From Planctomycetota bacterium (GTDB lineage Bacteria; Planctomycetota; Planctomycetia; Pirellulales; Pirellulaceae): 25,812 nt of DNA. Of this stretch, positions 1-8,149 are shown one piece after another. Made by a program: the position numbers and the translations under genes. How positions within the stretch are numbered: position 1 is the stretch's first letter; every line of letters starts with the position of its first letter. The notes beneath the pieces are model-generated. The model was not told where the DNA came from, did not search any database, and saw only the letters and a program-made list of their open reading frames with translations. The stretch lies in assembly GCA_029259935.1 (NCBI GenBank), contig JAJDEH010000151.1:1-25812 (forward strand), read 5' to 3'.

Positions 1-374
1 CAAAACATCCTTGCAACAGTCTCCGAATAATACCCCAAAGCCACTCACAAGCGAACGCCTGTACACCGCACAACTTTACGAAAGCAATCGCCGACTCTCC
101 CCATTATCCAGCCAATTCCTGCCTCACCGGGAACTGCTGTGGTCCTTCTAAGCGTGTACAGGTAGCCCAACTCTCTCGCGCGCCGCTGGAGTCTCTCCAA
201 TTCAACAAGTACACTTAACGTGAGTAAAGACGACCACGAAGTTTGAGAGTGCGAATTACCGATCTCTAAACGAACAGGTCCTTTTACTTACGGATTCATA
301 ATTTGTTCGGTGATCACGATCTTTGAAACGTGATTAGATCTCGCTCGATTACTTCATCCAACGGAGACGGCGCG
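1..374. other. Left-edge non-coding stretch
   Basis: No reading frame here looks protein-like and no RNA gene is apparent. The last part must hold the promoter and leader of the secreted-protein gene that starts at 375. I could not assign a promoter with confidence. Confidence 0.4.
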
Positions 375-1139
375 ATGCGTAAATCTCTGGTTCACATTAC
401 TGTTGCATACTCGCTCTTGCTCGTTCCCTTTATAGCGAGTCAAGCGTCTGCGGAAACAACGATCGAAGAAGTGCAGCGCACAAAAGACGAGATGGAGGAC
501 TGGCTACGTTCAAAAGGACTGCTAGTAGGTTGGCGTAAATTTCTCAAGTCCGATCAATTAGATGAGCAGTTGGCAAAAGGGAATGATGCGAGTTCGAAGG
601 TTGTTGCCGAAATTCTCGATACATACAAAGATAGCGGTGTAGAGGCGGTAAAGAAGATAGAGAAGTTCGACGAGTTTAAGAACGTCCGTCAAGCGCTTGA
701 GCGATGGGTTGACGAACTCAGACAGTCCGACGCTGAAACTTCTCCGGAACCAACGGTCGAAGGTGGTGCGCCACCGAAACCCTTCGCCAAGACTCCCCCC
801 AAGATCATGTGGGCCAGAGCGCAGAAAATGGGCGAGCATATTGTGGTGACGTTCTGGGTACCTGAAATAACAAGGACCGTGGAGAAGGACGGCAAAATAA
901 TCTTGGAGTCAAAACCCTACACAGAGTTCAAAGTGGATGGGAAGAAGCTCGTAGCACATAGTGTCGATGGAAAGAACATCAATACAAAGGAGCTTTTTGA
1001 CCAGCTTGCCACGAAGAAAATGGTGACCGTCGTGCCGCAAAGAGAACCAAGGGGCGATCTAAACTACTTGAAGAGCGTGCTGAAGGTAAACGTCATCGTC
1101 ATCCAAGTGCCGAAGGACAAATTCAAGCTCGTGCAGTAA
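375..1139 (+). CDS. Secreted protein of unknown function, 254 aa
   Basis: I do not recognise this protein. The start at 375 is preferred over an in-frame ATG at 330 because GGAG at about 363-366 sits at normal spacing before it and because the protein then begins with a clean signal peptide: MRK, a hydrophobic stretch to about residue 22, and an ASA cleavage site near residue 26. The mature part is rich in charged residues, with a helical N-terminal half (about 27-120), a proline-rich linker (about 127-143), and a C-terminal beta-rich segment with several short VTFWV- or VIVIQV-like strands. It is probably periplasmic or exported. The stop at 1137-1139 is followed in the same frame by nine sense codons ending in GKK and a second stop at 1167-1169, so the stop may be recent. 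No neighbour gives a clue to its role. Confidence 0.75.
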   Translation: MRKSLVHITVAYSLLLVPFIASQASAETTIEEVQRTKDEMEDWLRSKGLLVGWRKFLKSDQLDEQLAKGNDASSKVVAEILDTYKDSGVEAVKKIEKFDEFKNVRQALERWVDELRQSDAETSPEPTVEGGAPPKPFAKTPPKIMWARAQKMGEHIVVTFWVPEITRTVEKDGKIILESKPYTEFKVDGKKLVAHSVDGKNINTKELFDQLATKKMVTVVPQREPRGDLNYLKSVLKVNVIVIQVPKDKFKLVQ

Positions 1140-1169
1140 AATCCCAAGGGCCCGTCGGGCAAGAAGTAA

Positions 1170-1468
1170 ATGAGTTTAGGCGTTGCGGCTGTTTTTGGCT
1201 TTTTTTGTGTGGGGATTCCGGCAGCGGCGCATAGTTGTGGCGTAGCGCGTTTGAGAAGCCGTGTTTCGAACAGTGTGCCTCCGACGCGGAACTCCTTGCC
1301 ATGCGCTCCAAATTGTGTTTCCCAATCTATCGCGAATCTGTCTACTGTATGCCCGTGAGGAAGATCGACCTTTTGAGGGTGAAGTCGTACGCCACGCGCG
1401 GCTCGGAGGTCTGCTCAAGCATTACTCTCGGAGGGCGGCATGAGGAGTGCCCCCTTATGAGACCGTGA
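1170..1468 (+). pseudogene. Possible frameshifted small secreted Cys-containing ORF
   Basis: An ATG at 1170 directly follows a TAA at 1167 and opens a frame whose first 20 or so residues (MSLGVAAVFGFFCVGIPAAA) look exactly like a signal peptide. After about residue 25 this frame turns into low-quality sequence and stops at 1358. The frame used from about 1235 to 1468 looks more protein-like (CFEQCASDAELLAMRSKLC and onward, with regularly spaced cysteines). A frameshift near 1230-1245 would join the two. There is no strong ribosome binding site. This may be a decayed small secreted protein gene or chance. Confidence 0.25.
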
Positions 1469-1532
1469 ATCGAATGATGCCCCAATTGGCCTTGGAATCG
1501 AAGTTGATCGGAAACGCCTTTCGTTTGCCGAT

Positions 1533-1552
1533 GCGTACATGACCATGTACGC
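1533..1552. repeat. Perfect 9-bp inverted repeat (20-bp palindrome)
   Basis: GCGTACATG is followed by a 2-nt centre and its exact reverse complement CATGTACGC. It lies in the gene-free region between two convergent genes, about 220 bp beyond the end of the serine recombinase gene. It could be a regulator operator or part of a recombination site; nothing in the sequence decides between these. Confidence 0.5.
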
Positions 1553-1703
1553 CGATTCTTACGAGCCAGCTTTCACACCTAGTTTGCTTGCTGCATCCCT
1601 TTTCCCTGCACAGGCTTGCGAATTGCGGTTCGGGAAGAGCCAATCGTCTCCCCGACACAAGAATGTGTAGTGAGCCTCGGAGAGCTAAAAACAAGCGATG
1701 AAG

Positions 1704-1725
1704 GGGCCGCCCTGGCAGGCGGCCC
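1704..1725 (-). terminator. GC-rich hairpin downstream of serine recombinase
   Basis: GGGCCGCC and GGCGGCCC form a perfect 8-bp stem with a 6-nt loop, 46 bp beyond the stop of the minus-strand recombinase gene. On the minus strand the T-rich stretch TTGTTTTTAG follows only about 12 nt later, so it is an atypical intrinsic terminator. Confidence 0.5.
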
Positions 1726-1770
1726 GCAACATCCTGCTTGTTTTCGGACGGAGAGGCACAATCCTTGGGA

Positions 1771-3996
1771 CTAACCACCGTTGCTCTCCGCATTTTTTAG
1801 GGCCGTGCGGATGGTGGTGTCGCTAACCCCGAAGTGCTCGGCGAGCTCGACGGTACTCATGCCAGATGCCTTGAGCCGGGCAACTTCCTTGGCATGGTCC
1901 TTCGCCCAGTTGGCACGAGCCATCTTTTTGGGGAGGCGCGACAAGTCGATACCCAACTCCTCTTGGGCATACTTCAGGGCCTTGCGGATCGTTGGTGGCG
2001 TCATATCGAACTCCAAGCACAATGCTTCATGCGTCGCATCTTCCAGTCGCCGCGCCGCGATATCGCGGGCATGCTCCTGGTAGGGATACACAATCGAAGG
2101 CTGTTGCAACGTGATTACTTCCGACCATTCGTCCGGAACTACCACCTGCTCCATCATCCCCGCGGGACGCGCCAGCGGGCTACGGCCTAGCTCTGCCGTG
2201 GTCTTACGGCGCGACAGCGCGCGGGGCCTGACGCGGTACACGCCCGCGTGCATCTCCTCGACAGGTTCATGCTCCTCATACAGTTCTGGCACATTACCAG
2301 CCAACACGCCGAGCCGGTTGAGGTGGATCGTCACGCGACCCTCAGGAAACACCTCGATGGCAACGATGTGGTAGCTCAACTCCACGTTCAGATCGGCGAC
2401 GTTGGTGCGCGCCAAAAGATCTGCGAGGCGACGAATCTTCTCGATCACCACCACCGGGTTGACGCGGGCTTCGATGTCGGCGTCGCTGGTTCCCAGCGTT
2501 TCGAGGTCGACTTCGAGGCGGACTTTACGGTCGGCGGCCCGCTCATAATCTTTCTCGATGTCCTGACGTAGCACGGAGGACAACCGGGGGTTCGCCAAGG
2601 ACGTGCGCCACCCGGCCAACTGGGTTTCAATCTGCGCGAGTTCCGCTTCCTTCAAAGGCCGTTGGTCCTGGGAACTTTTGTGACGGACCTTGAGGGCGTG
2701 GCGCACCTGCTCGCACAACTCCTCAATCGCCGCGGCCGACGGGCCATTAGCGGCATCGAAACCGGGAAAAAGCCCATGTTTAAGCGAGTCACACACCGCT
2801 TCCCACAACCAAGGTCCACGCAAGTATTCTTTGTTGTCGCACCGGCCGTCCGATGTGTTCGGGCAACGCCAGTAATAGTACGACGCAGCCGTTTCGCTTT
2901 GGGCACCGGAGACGCTGGCCCGCATCGCGGCACGGCAGCCGCCGCAGCGGACCAGCCCGGCGAGCGGATACTTGACACTGACACCGCAACCAAGGCAAGC
3001 GACATCCTCTTCTTCGGCGGTCTTGTTGGCTTCAACAATGGCGGCCCGAGCTTCCGCACGGCGTTTTACGTCGGCGCGAACTTTTTGCACGATTTGCTTT
3101 TCAACGATGGCATCGCAGAAGTCTTCAACGTAGAGGACTTCATCGTCGGGGTTGCGCTGGACGATACGACAATCATCCTCGATGTCGGTGGCGTTGAGGT
3201 TAAACCGTAACGTGCCACCGTAGATCGGGTTGTCCATGATGTAGGCTACGGTGTCGCGAGAGATCTTGCCAAAGCGAGCGACGAAGTTCTCGTCCGCGTT
3301 CAGCGTCTTGGTAGTCCGATCTGGGCCCCAACCGTGCTCATGGGCAAGTGCGAAAATCCGCCGGGGGATTTCGGCGGTCGCCGGATTAGGCACAAGCACC
3401 GAGTAATGGTCGATGATCTCGCGACCGCTTCGCCGTGAGCGGGTCTCCTGACGGACTTCTAACTTGTAGCCGACCGGCCGCGGGCCACCCGGCCACTTCT
3501 TCTGCTTCGCCGTATCGATTTTGCCGCGGAGGACCTCATGCGCTTTTTTGGCGCCATCACTCCAAGCGCGGATGTCTTCGACACACGCGACAACCTCGCC
3601 GGTTTCGTTCGTTGGATCGGCGAAGTTGTTGTTTGCAGCAAGAACCACGATGCCGTACTTTTTGTACAGCTCGTCACGAATCGACTTCAACTTTTTAGCG
3701 CGTCCCCAGCGCTCGATCGAATCGACCAAGACGGCGCTGCCAGGCTTAATTCGCCCAGTCTGGACGTCTTGCAAGAGCTGGTTGAAGCCAGGTCGCTTGT
3801 GAATGAAACGTCCCGAACGTCCGTCATCACGATAATCCCATTGGTGAACCCAATGGTGATAGCCGCACCGCGACAATGTCGTATCGATCATGTCGAATTG
3901 CTGATCCGGTGAACGCGGATTCTGTTGTTCATCGGACATTCTTCCATAGCAGTAGTACCCGTGCGGCTTGCTGGGATCGAAAGATCGCTTAATCAT
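1771..3996 (-). CDS. Large serine recombinase, 741 aa
   Basis: This is a site-specific integrase of the large serine recombinase type, which cuts and rejoins attachment sites through a covalent phosphoserine. The N-terminal resolvase domain spans about residues 12-160: the YxRxSxxxQ motif gives the catalytic Ser21 with Arg19, and SIERWGR near 93-99 matches the conserved LDRLGR segment. The recombinase domain (about 165-330) includes the typical DNPIYGG motif at 255-261. A zinc ribbon follows, with cysteines 334, 337, 351, 354, 378 and 386, then a coiled-coil region (about 430-510). Unusually, the C-terminus carries two helix-turn-helix-like segments, near 660-690 and 710-735, the latter with SxxELAEHFGVSDTTIRTAL. 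The start has AAGGAGG at 4004-4010 and lies 3 bp after the stop of the upstream 79-aa ORF, so the two are coupled. The protein appears intact. Confidence 0.92.
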   Translation of the reverse strand: MIKRSFDPSKPHGYYCYGRMSDEQQNPRSPDQQFDMIDTTLSRCGYHHWVHQWDYRDDGRSGRFIHKRPGFNQLLQDVQTGRIKPGSAVLVDSIERWGRAKKLKSIRDELYKKYGIVVLAANNNFADPTNETGEVVACVEDIRAWSDGAKKAHEVLRGKIDTAKQKKWPGGPRPVGYKLEVRQETRSRRSGREIIDHYSVLVPNPATAEIPRRIFALAHEHGWGPDRTTKTLNADENFVARFGKISRDTVAYIMDNPIYGGTLRFNLNATDIEDDCRIVQRNPDDEVLYVEDFCDAIVEKQIVQKVRADVKRRAEARAAIVEANKTAEEEDVACLGCGVSVKYPLAGLVRCGGCRAAMRASVSGAQSETAASYYYWRCPNTSDGRCDNKEYLRGPWLWEAVCDSLKHGLFPGFDAANGPSAAAIEELCEQVRHALKVRHKSSQDQRPLKEAELAQIETQLAGWRTSLANPRLSSVLRQDIEKDYERAADRKVRLEVDLETLGTSDADIEARVNPVVVIEKIRRLADLLARTNVADLNVELSYHIVAIEVFPEGRVTIHLNRLGVLAGNVPELYEEHEPVEEMHAGVYRVRPRALSRRKTTAELGRSPLARPAGMMEQVVVPDEWSEVITLQQPSIVYPYQEHARDIAARRLEDATHEALCLEFDMTPPTIRKALKYAQEELGIDLSRLPKKMARANWAKDHAKEVARLKASGMSTVELAEHFGVSDTTIRTALKNAESNGG

Positions 3997-3999
3997 GTC

Positions 4000-4239
4000 T
4001 TAACCTCCTTCGTTCGCGTCCTCCGCGATTTCGGCGGCGATCCGCGAGGCGATCAGCGCGACCAAACGCTTCCGACGATGCTCCCGAACCATCTGCTCCA
4101 GCCGCACTGCTTCATCCGGAGACAGCCCCTCAGGCCACATGATCTCTCCGGCGGCAAGCAAGCGGGCGTAAGTTCGCAGGAGATCGTCCTCTTCGGCGGA
4201 TCGGTCGCTAACGATAGAATTAGGGAAATGACGAGGCAT
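4000..4239 (-). CDS. 79-aa protein coupled to the serine recombinase
   Basis: The product is not recognised. The start at 4239 is set by AAAGGAG about 6 nt upstream; a longer frame to 4332 lacks a comparable site. The protein is small, charged and predicted mostly helical: an acidic N-terminal half (SAEEDDLLRTYARLLAAGE), then PEGLSPDEAVRLEQM and a basic patch REHRRKRLV. It has no membrane segment and no cysteine. Its stop lies 3 bp before the ATG of the large serine recombinase, and the recombinase ribosome binding site is inside its last codons, so the two are one operon. By position it could be a directionality factor or regulator of the recombinase, but that is inference only. Confidence 0.75.
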   Translation of the reverse strand: MPRHFPNSIVSDRSAEEDDLLRTYARLLAAGEIMWPEGLSPDEAVRLEQMVREHRRKRLVALIASRIAAEIAEDANEGG

Positions 4240-4499
4240 CGCTGCTCCTTTCTTGGGAATTTGGAGCGCGAAACCTTGCCGACGTCCCCGCGGGACGCCG
4301 CTTGGTAGGCATCCGCGCACCTTGTTAATCACTTGCCTTAAGAAGGCGGTAAAGACTGGCTAGGTGTCGATTCACACTCGCCATAACCGATTCAGAAAAA
4401 GACATTTAGAGCGCCAACGACCAGAAAGGACCACGCAGCACATGCACGTGCTCCCGAAGGGCGCGGAGGGTGGCAGGATGGAAGAGGCGGATTGACTGG

Positions 4500-5110
4500 T
4501 CAGCCGCCGTTGCTTTCGTCTTCCGGGGCTGGAGCTATGCCTTCGGCACTAAACTCAATACACGTCTCAGTGCCACAGGCACTGCACTCATAAGTCACGG
4601 TAACATCGTCTTGCTCGGCTTGCGGTAGTTGGTGACTTCGATAACGCAACGACTGATGACATTGAGGACAAGTATGTCCACGGGCAGCGGCAAAGTCTTC
4701 GAACAGCGTCGCATGGGAAGGAGGAGCGTCGTCGCGAGCCTCTTCCGATACACGCTCTGTATCGCTGGTCGTTGCAGTCCCGCGGGCCGCATCCCAATTT
4801 CTTCGCGAATAATCGTACTCGTGGGCGGCGATCAGAATCGTGGCTACAAATCCCAATAGTCGTCGCAGACTTGAACCTCACCCGTGCGCATCAGATCCTC
4901 AAGATCGTGCCGTCCAATCCAGCCGCCAATTGCAGCGAGATGCTCGGGGGAGGACAGCACTTCGCCTGAGAGAGGATGCAACGCCAGCACCTGCCCGCAA
5001 AAAACATCACGCGACTCACCGAGGCGCCCCCTTCGCCTCAGGTGCCGAATCCATTCGTCGACCGTATCTATATACTCCAGTAAGCCTTCCCGGCCAATCA
5101 CCGCAGAAAT
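4500..5110 (-). pseudogene. Decayed partial copy of the adjacent 437-aa zinc-ribbon gene
   Basis: This is a broken second copy of the gene that ends at 5178. Translated, it matches the last half of that protein: TVDEWIRHLRRRG versus TVDEWIRKYRRRG, VFCGQVLALHPLS versus AFCGQVLALHPLS, then YWDL, VATILIAAHEY and the CPQC zinc-ribbon tail. Three lesions are visible. The N-terminal half is absent. About 55 codons between RRRG and FCGQ are missing. A 1-bp deletion at about 4847-4850 puts a TAG right after YWDL, where the intact copy reads YWDLVAT. The downstream 118 codons could still be read from a TTG at 4856, but there is no good ribosome binding site. The tail keeps both Cys pairs. Confidence 0.8.
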
Positions 5111-5177
5111 CGGTGGGAACGTAGTGCTGAATTGGACGGACAGGTTGAAAGTTGAAAAGACGCAACCCTCGACGTAT

Positions 5178-6491
5178 TTACTCGCCAGCCTCATGGCTGT
5201 CGATTGAGATCGAATGGGGCGCACTGCAACATTTACAGGAATAGTCGACCTTCACGGCACACTCGTCAGGTTCTGGAATTTCGTGCGACGAATAAGAAAG
5301 AGAGCCTGAACATTGTGGGCAGACGATTTGCCGGGCTGCCGCATAGTCTTCAAACTCAAGTCGGGCCGATGAGAGTGCATCGTCACGGGCCTGTTGGTTG
5401 ACTTGATTGGTATCCGTAACCGTCGTCTGTCCACGAGTTTCTTCCCAGTTTTCACGTGATCGATTGTACTCGTGTGCGGAAATAAGGATTGTTGCTACAA
5501 GATCCCAATATTCTGAAGCATTCACAATTTCGCCGCTATTGTACAGTGAATCGTAATCCTGATGACCGATCCAGCGGCCGATCACTTCCAAGTGTTGAGG
5601 CGAAGTTAAGACAACGGCAGATAATGGATGAAGAGCTAACACTTGACCGCAAAAAGCGTCGCGGTGAACTTCTGCTTCCACCGGGGCACAATTTTGGTGA
5701 TGCCAGATCTGCATGAAACGCTGCCCCAGGACATCAAGATCGCCATCCTCCGTGAGCTGGCCAAGAATTCCGCTCCAAGCATTACAATAACAGTGGTAAA
5801 AAGCAACTTTGCTTTCATAGGCGAACATATTGACGAAGGTACGCACACGGTTGTCACCGCCGCGTCGGCGGTATTTGCGAATCCACTCATCAACGGTCTT
5901 CGTGTATTCCCGCAACCTTTCTCGACCACCGCTACGCAGAGCGGTGATACCGTTTCCAATCCAATGTCGAGCTGCGTCACGGAAACTCGGCATTTCTTCA
6001 CGGGGTGGCAAGTCCCCCAGAAACAACTCTTCCAGTTCTCTCCGAACTCTTTGACTATCATGTGAGCGGGCGATTTCGCGAAGACGATCACATTCTTCAT
6101 CCGGTAGCATGTACGTTCGCTCAGATCTCCGTCGTCGAACAGCGTCTTCTTCATTGATGTCGTATTCCCGATCGGCAATGCGATGCAAATGAGCGTCGAG
6201 ATACACGTCTTGTAGTGATCGAGCCGTGTTCACGAGTGGGTAACACTCGGCCAATACGAGCGTCCTCTCGTTGTTGGGATTTCTGGTTTCGCCCGCGAGA
6301 CCCATAACGTGCCACCAGAGGTTGACGCAGGGCCGGAAATTCGGTCCGCCTCGTCCGCGGCGTAGTTGCCGTCCATCCATCCAGCAATACTTGCCAGTGC
6401 CGGCGTTTCCAAAGCAAAGCTCTCGTTCATGGATCTCGAAATTGAACGACTCGTCTCCGAGAGTTAGCTTGACATTGACGATCGAGGGCAT
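5178..6491 (-). CDS. 437-aa protein of unknown function with C-terminal zinc ribbon
   Basis: I do not recognise the family. The start at 6491 is supported by a strong purine-rich site (GGAGGAGG and GGAAGG) just upstream. The N-terminal 35 residues look like a beta-rich module; 75-200 is charged and helical with an RRRR patch near 118-121; the middle is rich in Trp, Tyr and His (VAFYHCYCNAW, MQIWHHQNC). The C-terminal 50 residues hold a CxxC-x24-CxxC zinc-ribbon pattern (Cys391, 394, 419, 422). There is no signal peptide or membrane helix, so it is probably cytoplasmic. A decayed partial duplicate lies directly downstream, so the gene has been duplicated locally. It is divergent from the tyrosine recombinase gene at 6644, leaving about 150 bp for both promoters. 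Confidence 0.75.
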   Translation of the reverse strand: MPSIVNVKLTLGDESFNFEIHERELCFGNAGTGKYCWMDGRQLRRGRGGPNFRPCVNLWWHVMGLAGETRNPNNERTLVLAECYPLVNTARSLQDVYLDAHLHRIADREYDINEEDAVRRRRSERTYMLPDEECDRLREIARSHDSQRVRRELEELFLGDLPPREEMPSFRDAARHWIGNGITALRSGGRERLREYTKTVDEWIRKYRRRGGDNRVRTFVNMFAYESKVAFYHCYCNAWSGILGQLTEDGDLDVLGQRFMQIWHHQNCAPVEAEVHRDAFCGQVLALHPLSAVVLTSPQHLEVIGRWIGHQDYDSLYNSGEIVNASEYWDLVATILISAHEYNRSRENWEETRGQTTVTDTNQVNQQARDDALSSARLEFEDYAAARQIVCPQCSGSLSYSSHEIPEPDECAVKVDYSCKCCSAPHSISIDSHEAGE

Positions 6492-6643
6492 CCTTCCACC
6501 TCCTCCACCCGAAAATCTATTCCTGTGTGATGAAAACCTGTAACTCGTTGCAGCTTAAGAAGATGCGACTTGTCCGATTGGCACTGCGCACATGCCTACC
6601 AAGTGAGCCATTTGGCGGATTCATTCAATCACTTGGAAGTCTC

Positions 6644-8149
6644 ATGCGACACGAGCCACTGACACCGACCAATTCGAAGCCGAAGCGCTCGGCCAACGCT
6701 GGCAAGAGCGATGTTTGGCGAAAACGCTATGCCACCAAACACAGATTGCACCGGATCTCCGACTTTCCAGATGGAATTATACCGCCTCGAAAGATTCGAA
6801 TTTATCGTCGCACAAATCACTACTTATTGCAGTGGTGGTGTCCCCAAGCCAAACGCACCTTGTCTGAACGAGTAAACGGAGATTTGGTCGCGGCAATCAC
6901 GCGGTCGCGAGAGATCGACGAGCAACTTCTTCATTTTAGGTCGGCGGGACCAACCTGTCAGAGAATTCGCCATCGACAGTTAGTTGATCGGTTTGTCGAT
7001 GACTTGGGTCGCCGTGCCGATGGCGGTGAACTCGACCCAGCAACGGTTCAACGATACCAGGATGCATTGAAGCACTACGTTGCCTTTGCTACGCAACCTT
7101 GCGTCGAGGCCAAGTACCCTTTGAGTTCGAACGCCAACCGCGACTTTGCTCTAGAGTTTGCCGCCTTCTTGGACAATCTAAGAATCTCGGCAAACGGCCA
7201 TCCAAACGCCACGCAACGCAGGATGTCCGCCACTCACTACGTGTTAGACGTTGTACGGTCAATGTTTGCGTGGGCCGCTGATCGTGATCGCGGTGATTTG
7301 ATGCCCGGCGGATTTCGCAATCCGTTCGCCCAACGAGCACGGAAGTCCCAGGCAGCCGTTCCGGACCCAGTGTGCGAGCTGGACATTGGCGTGCCAATGG
7401 CCATTGACTTTATCGCGGGTTGCGACCGATTCCAATTGTCGGCGTTCGCTCCCCTGCTGTTATTTGGTCTAAGACCAAGTGAATTGGGCTGGCTCTTCTG
7501 GGAGTACCTTGAATGTGGCTGGCTGCGAGTTCCCTGCAATTCTGACCTGGAATACGCAACTAAAGGCCGGCGCGAAAAACGCTTCCCAGTACCGACTTGT
7601 CTTCGGGAACTTTGGTCACCGTACTCTGGCAAGGCGCTAGGGCTGTTGTACCAGAACCGGCGTGTGGCGACGAACGAAATCACATGGCCCTTTGCTGGCT
7701 CGTCACTTGCGGCCTTGATTGCCGAGTTTCAACGACGGTGTACGACCGCAAATCAACCTAGTGCGATGCAGCGTCGCCATATTCGCAATCAATTAATGAA
7801 AGAGGCTGCCCAGCTTGGTTACGATCATCTGAAAGCTGAATTCGACAAGATTGCCAGGCGGCTCAATTGGCCAGCGAAAGCGACGCTCAAAGACTTCCGC
7901 CATTTGTTCGCGACCTGCCTGGAGAATGCCGGAGTTCCTGAATTTTACCGGCGATATTTTCTCGGCCAGAGTTTTGGAAGATCAGCGCTCGCTGTGTACA
8001 CACATCTAACCAGCGACAAACTCCGGGAGCATTTTCAAAAGGCACTCGATACGGAAATGCAACCAATGCGAGATGCGATTATCTCTCGGTGTAACGAATT
8101 GGCTCCACGCGCCGACTTGCGCACAGGTGAAACACAAAGGACTCTATAA
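6644..8149 (+). CDS. Tyrosine recombinase/integrase, 501 aa
   Basis: Site-specific recombinase acting through a covalent phosphotyrosine. The core-binding domain covers about residues 105-235 and the catalytic domain about 245-460. Visible catalytic elements are Arg277 in LRPSEL, Lys416-x-x-Arg419-His420 in LKDFRH (Lys replaces the usual first His of HxxR), and Tyr452 in VYTHL. The usual LGH box reads LGQ (Gln442), so the second His position is also changed. I chose 6644 (GGAAG 4 nt upstream) rather than the in-frame ATG at 6527, because the longer start would leave only 35 bp to the divergent neighbour; starts at 6527 or 6563 remain possible. Its stop overlaps the start of the next gene (TAATG), so the two are translationally coupled. 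The window holds a second, distinct integrase at 24286-25641. Confidence 0.88.
   Translation: MRHEPLTPTNSKPKRSANAGKSDVWRKRYATKHRLHRISDFPDGIIPPRKIRIYRRTNHYLLQWWCPQAKRTLSERVNGDLVAAITRSREIDEQLLHFRSAGPTCQRIRHRQLVDRFVDDLGRRADGGELDPATVQRYQDALKHYVAFATQPCVEAKYPLSSNANRDFALEFAAFLDNLRISANGHPNATQRRMSATHYVLDVVRSMFAWAADRDRGDLMPGGFRNPFAQRARKSQAAVPDPVCELDIGVPMAIDFIAGCDRFQLSAFAPLLLFGLRPSELGWLFWEYLECGWLRVPCNSDLEYATKGRREKRFPVPTCLRELWSPYSGKALGLLYQNRRVATNEITWPFAGSSLAALIAEFQRRCTTANQPSAMQRRHIRNQLMKEAAQLGYDHLKAEFDKIARRLNWPAKATLKDFRHLFATCLENAGVPEFYRRYFLGQSFGRSALAVYTHLTSDKLREHFQKALDTEMQPMRDAIISRCNELAPRADLRTGETQRTL

Noticed and set aside
4844..5224. Separate 126-aa gene
   Set aside because: It aligns with part of the adjacent 437-aa protein and stops at the frameshift; it is part of the pseudogene.
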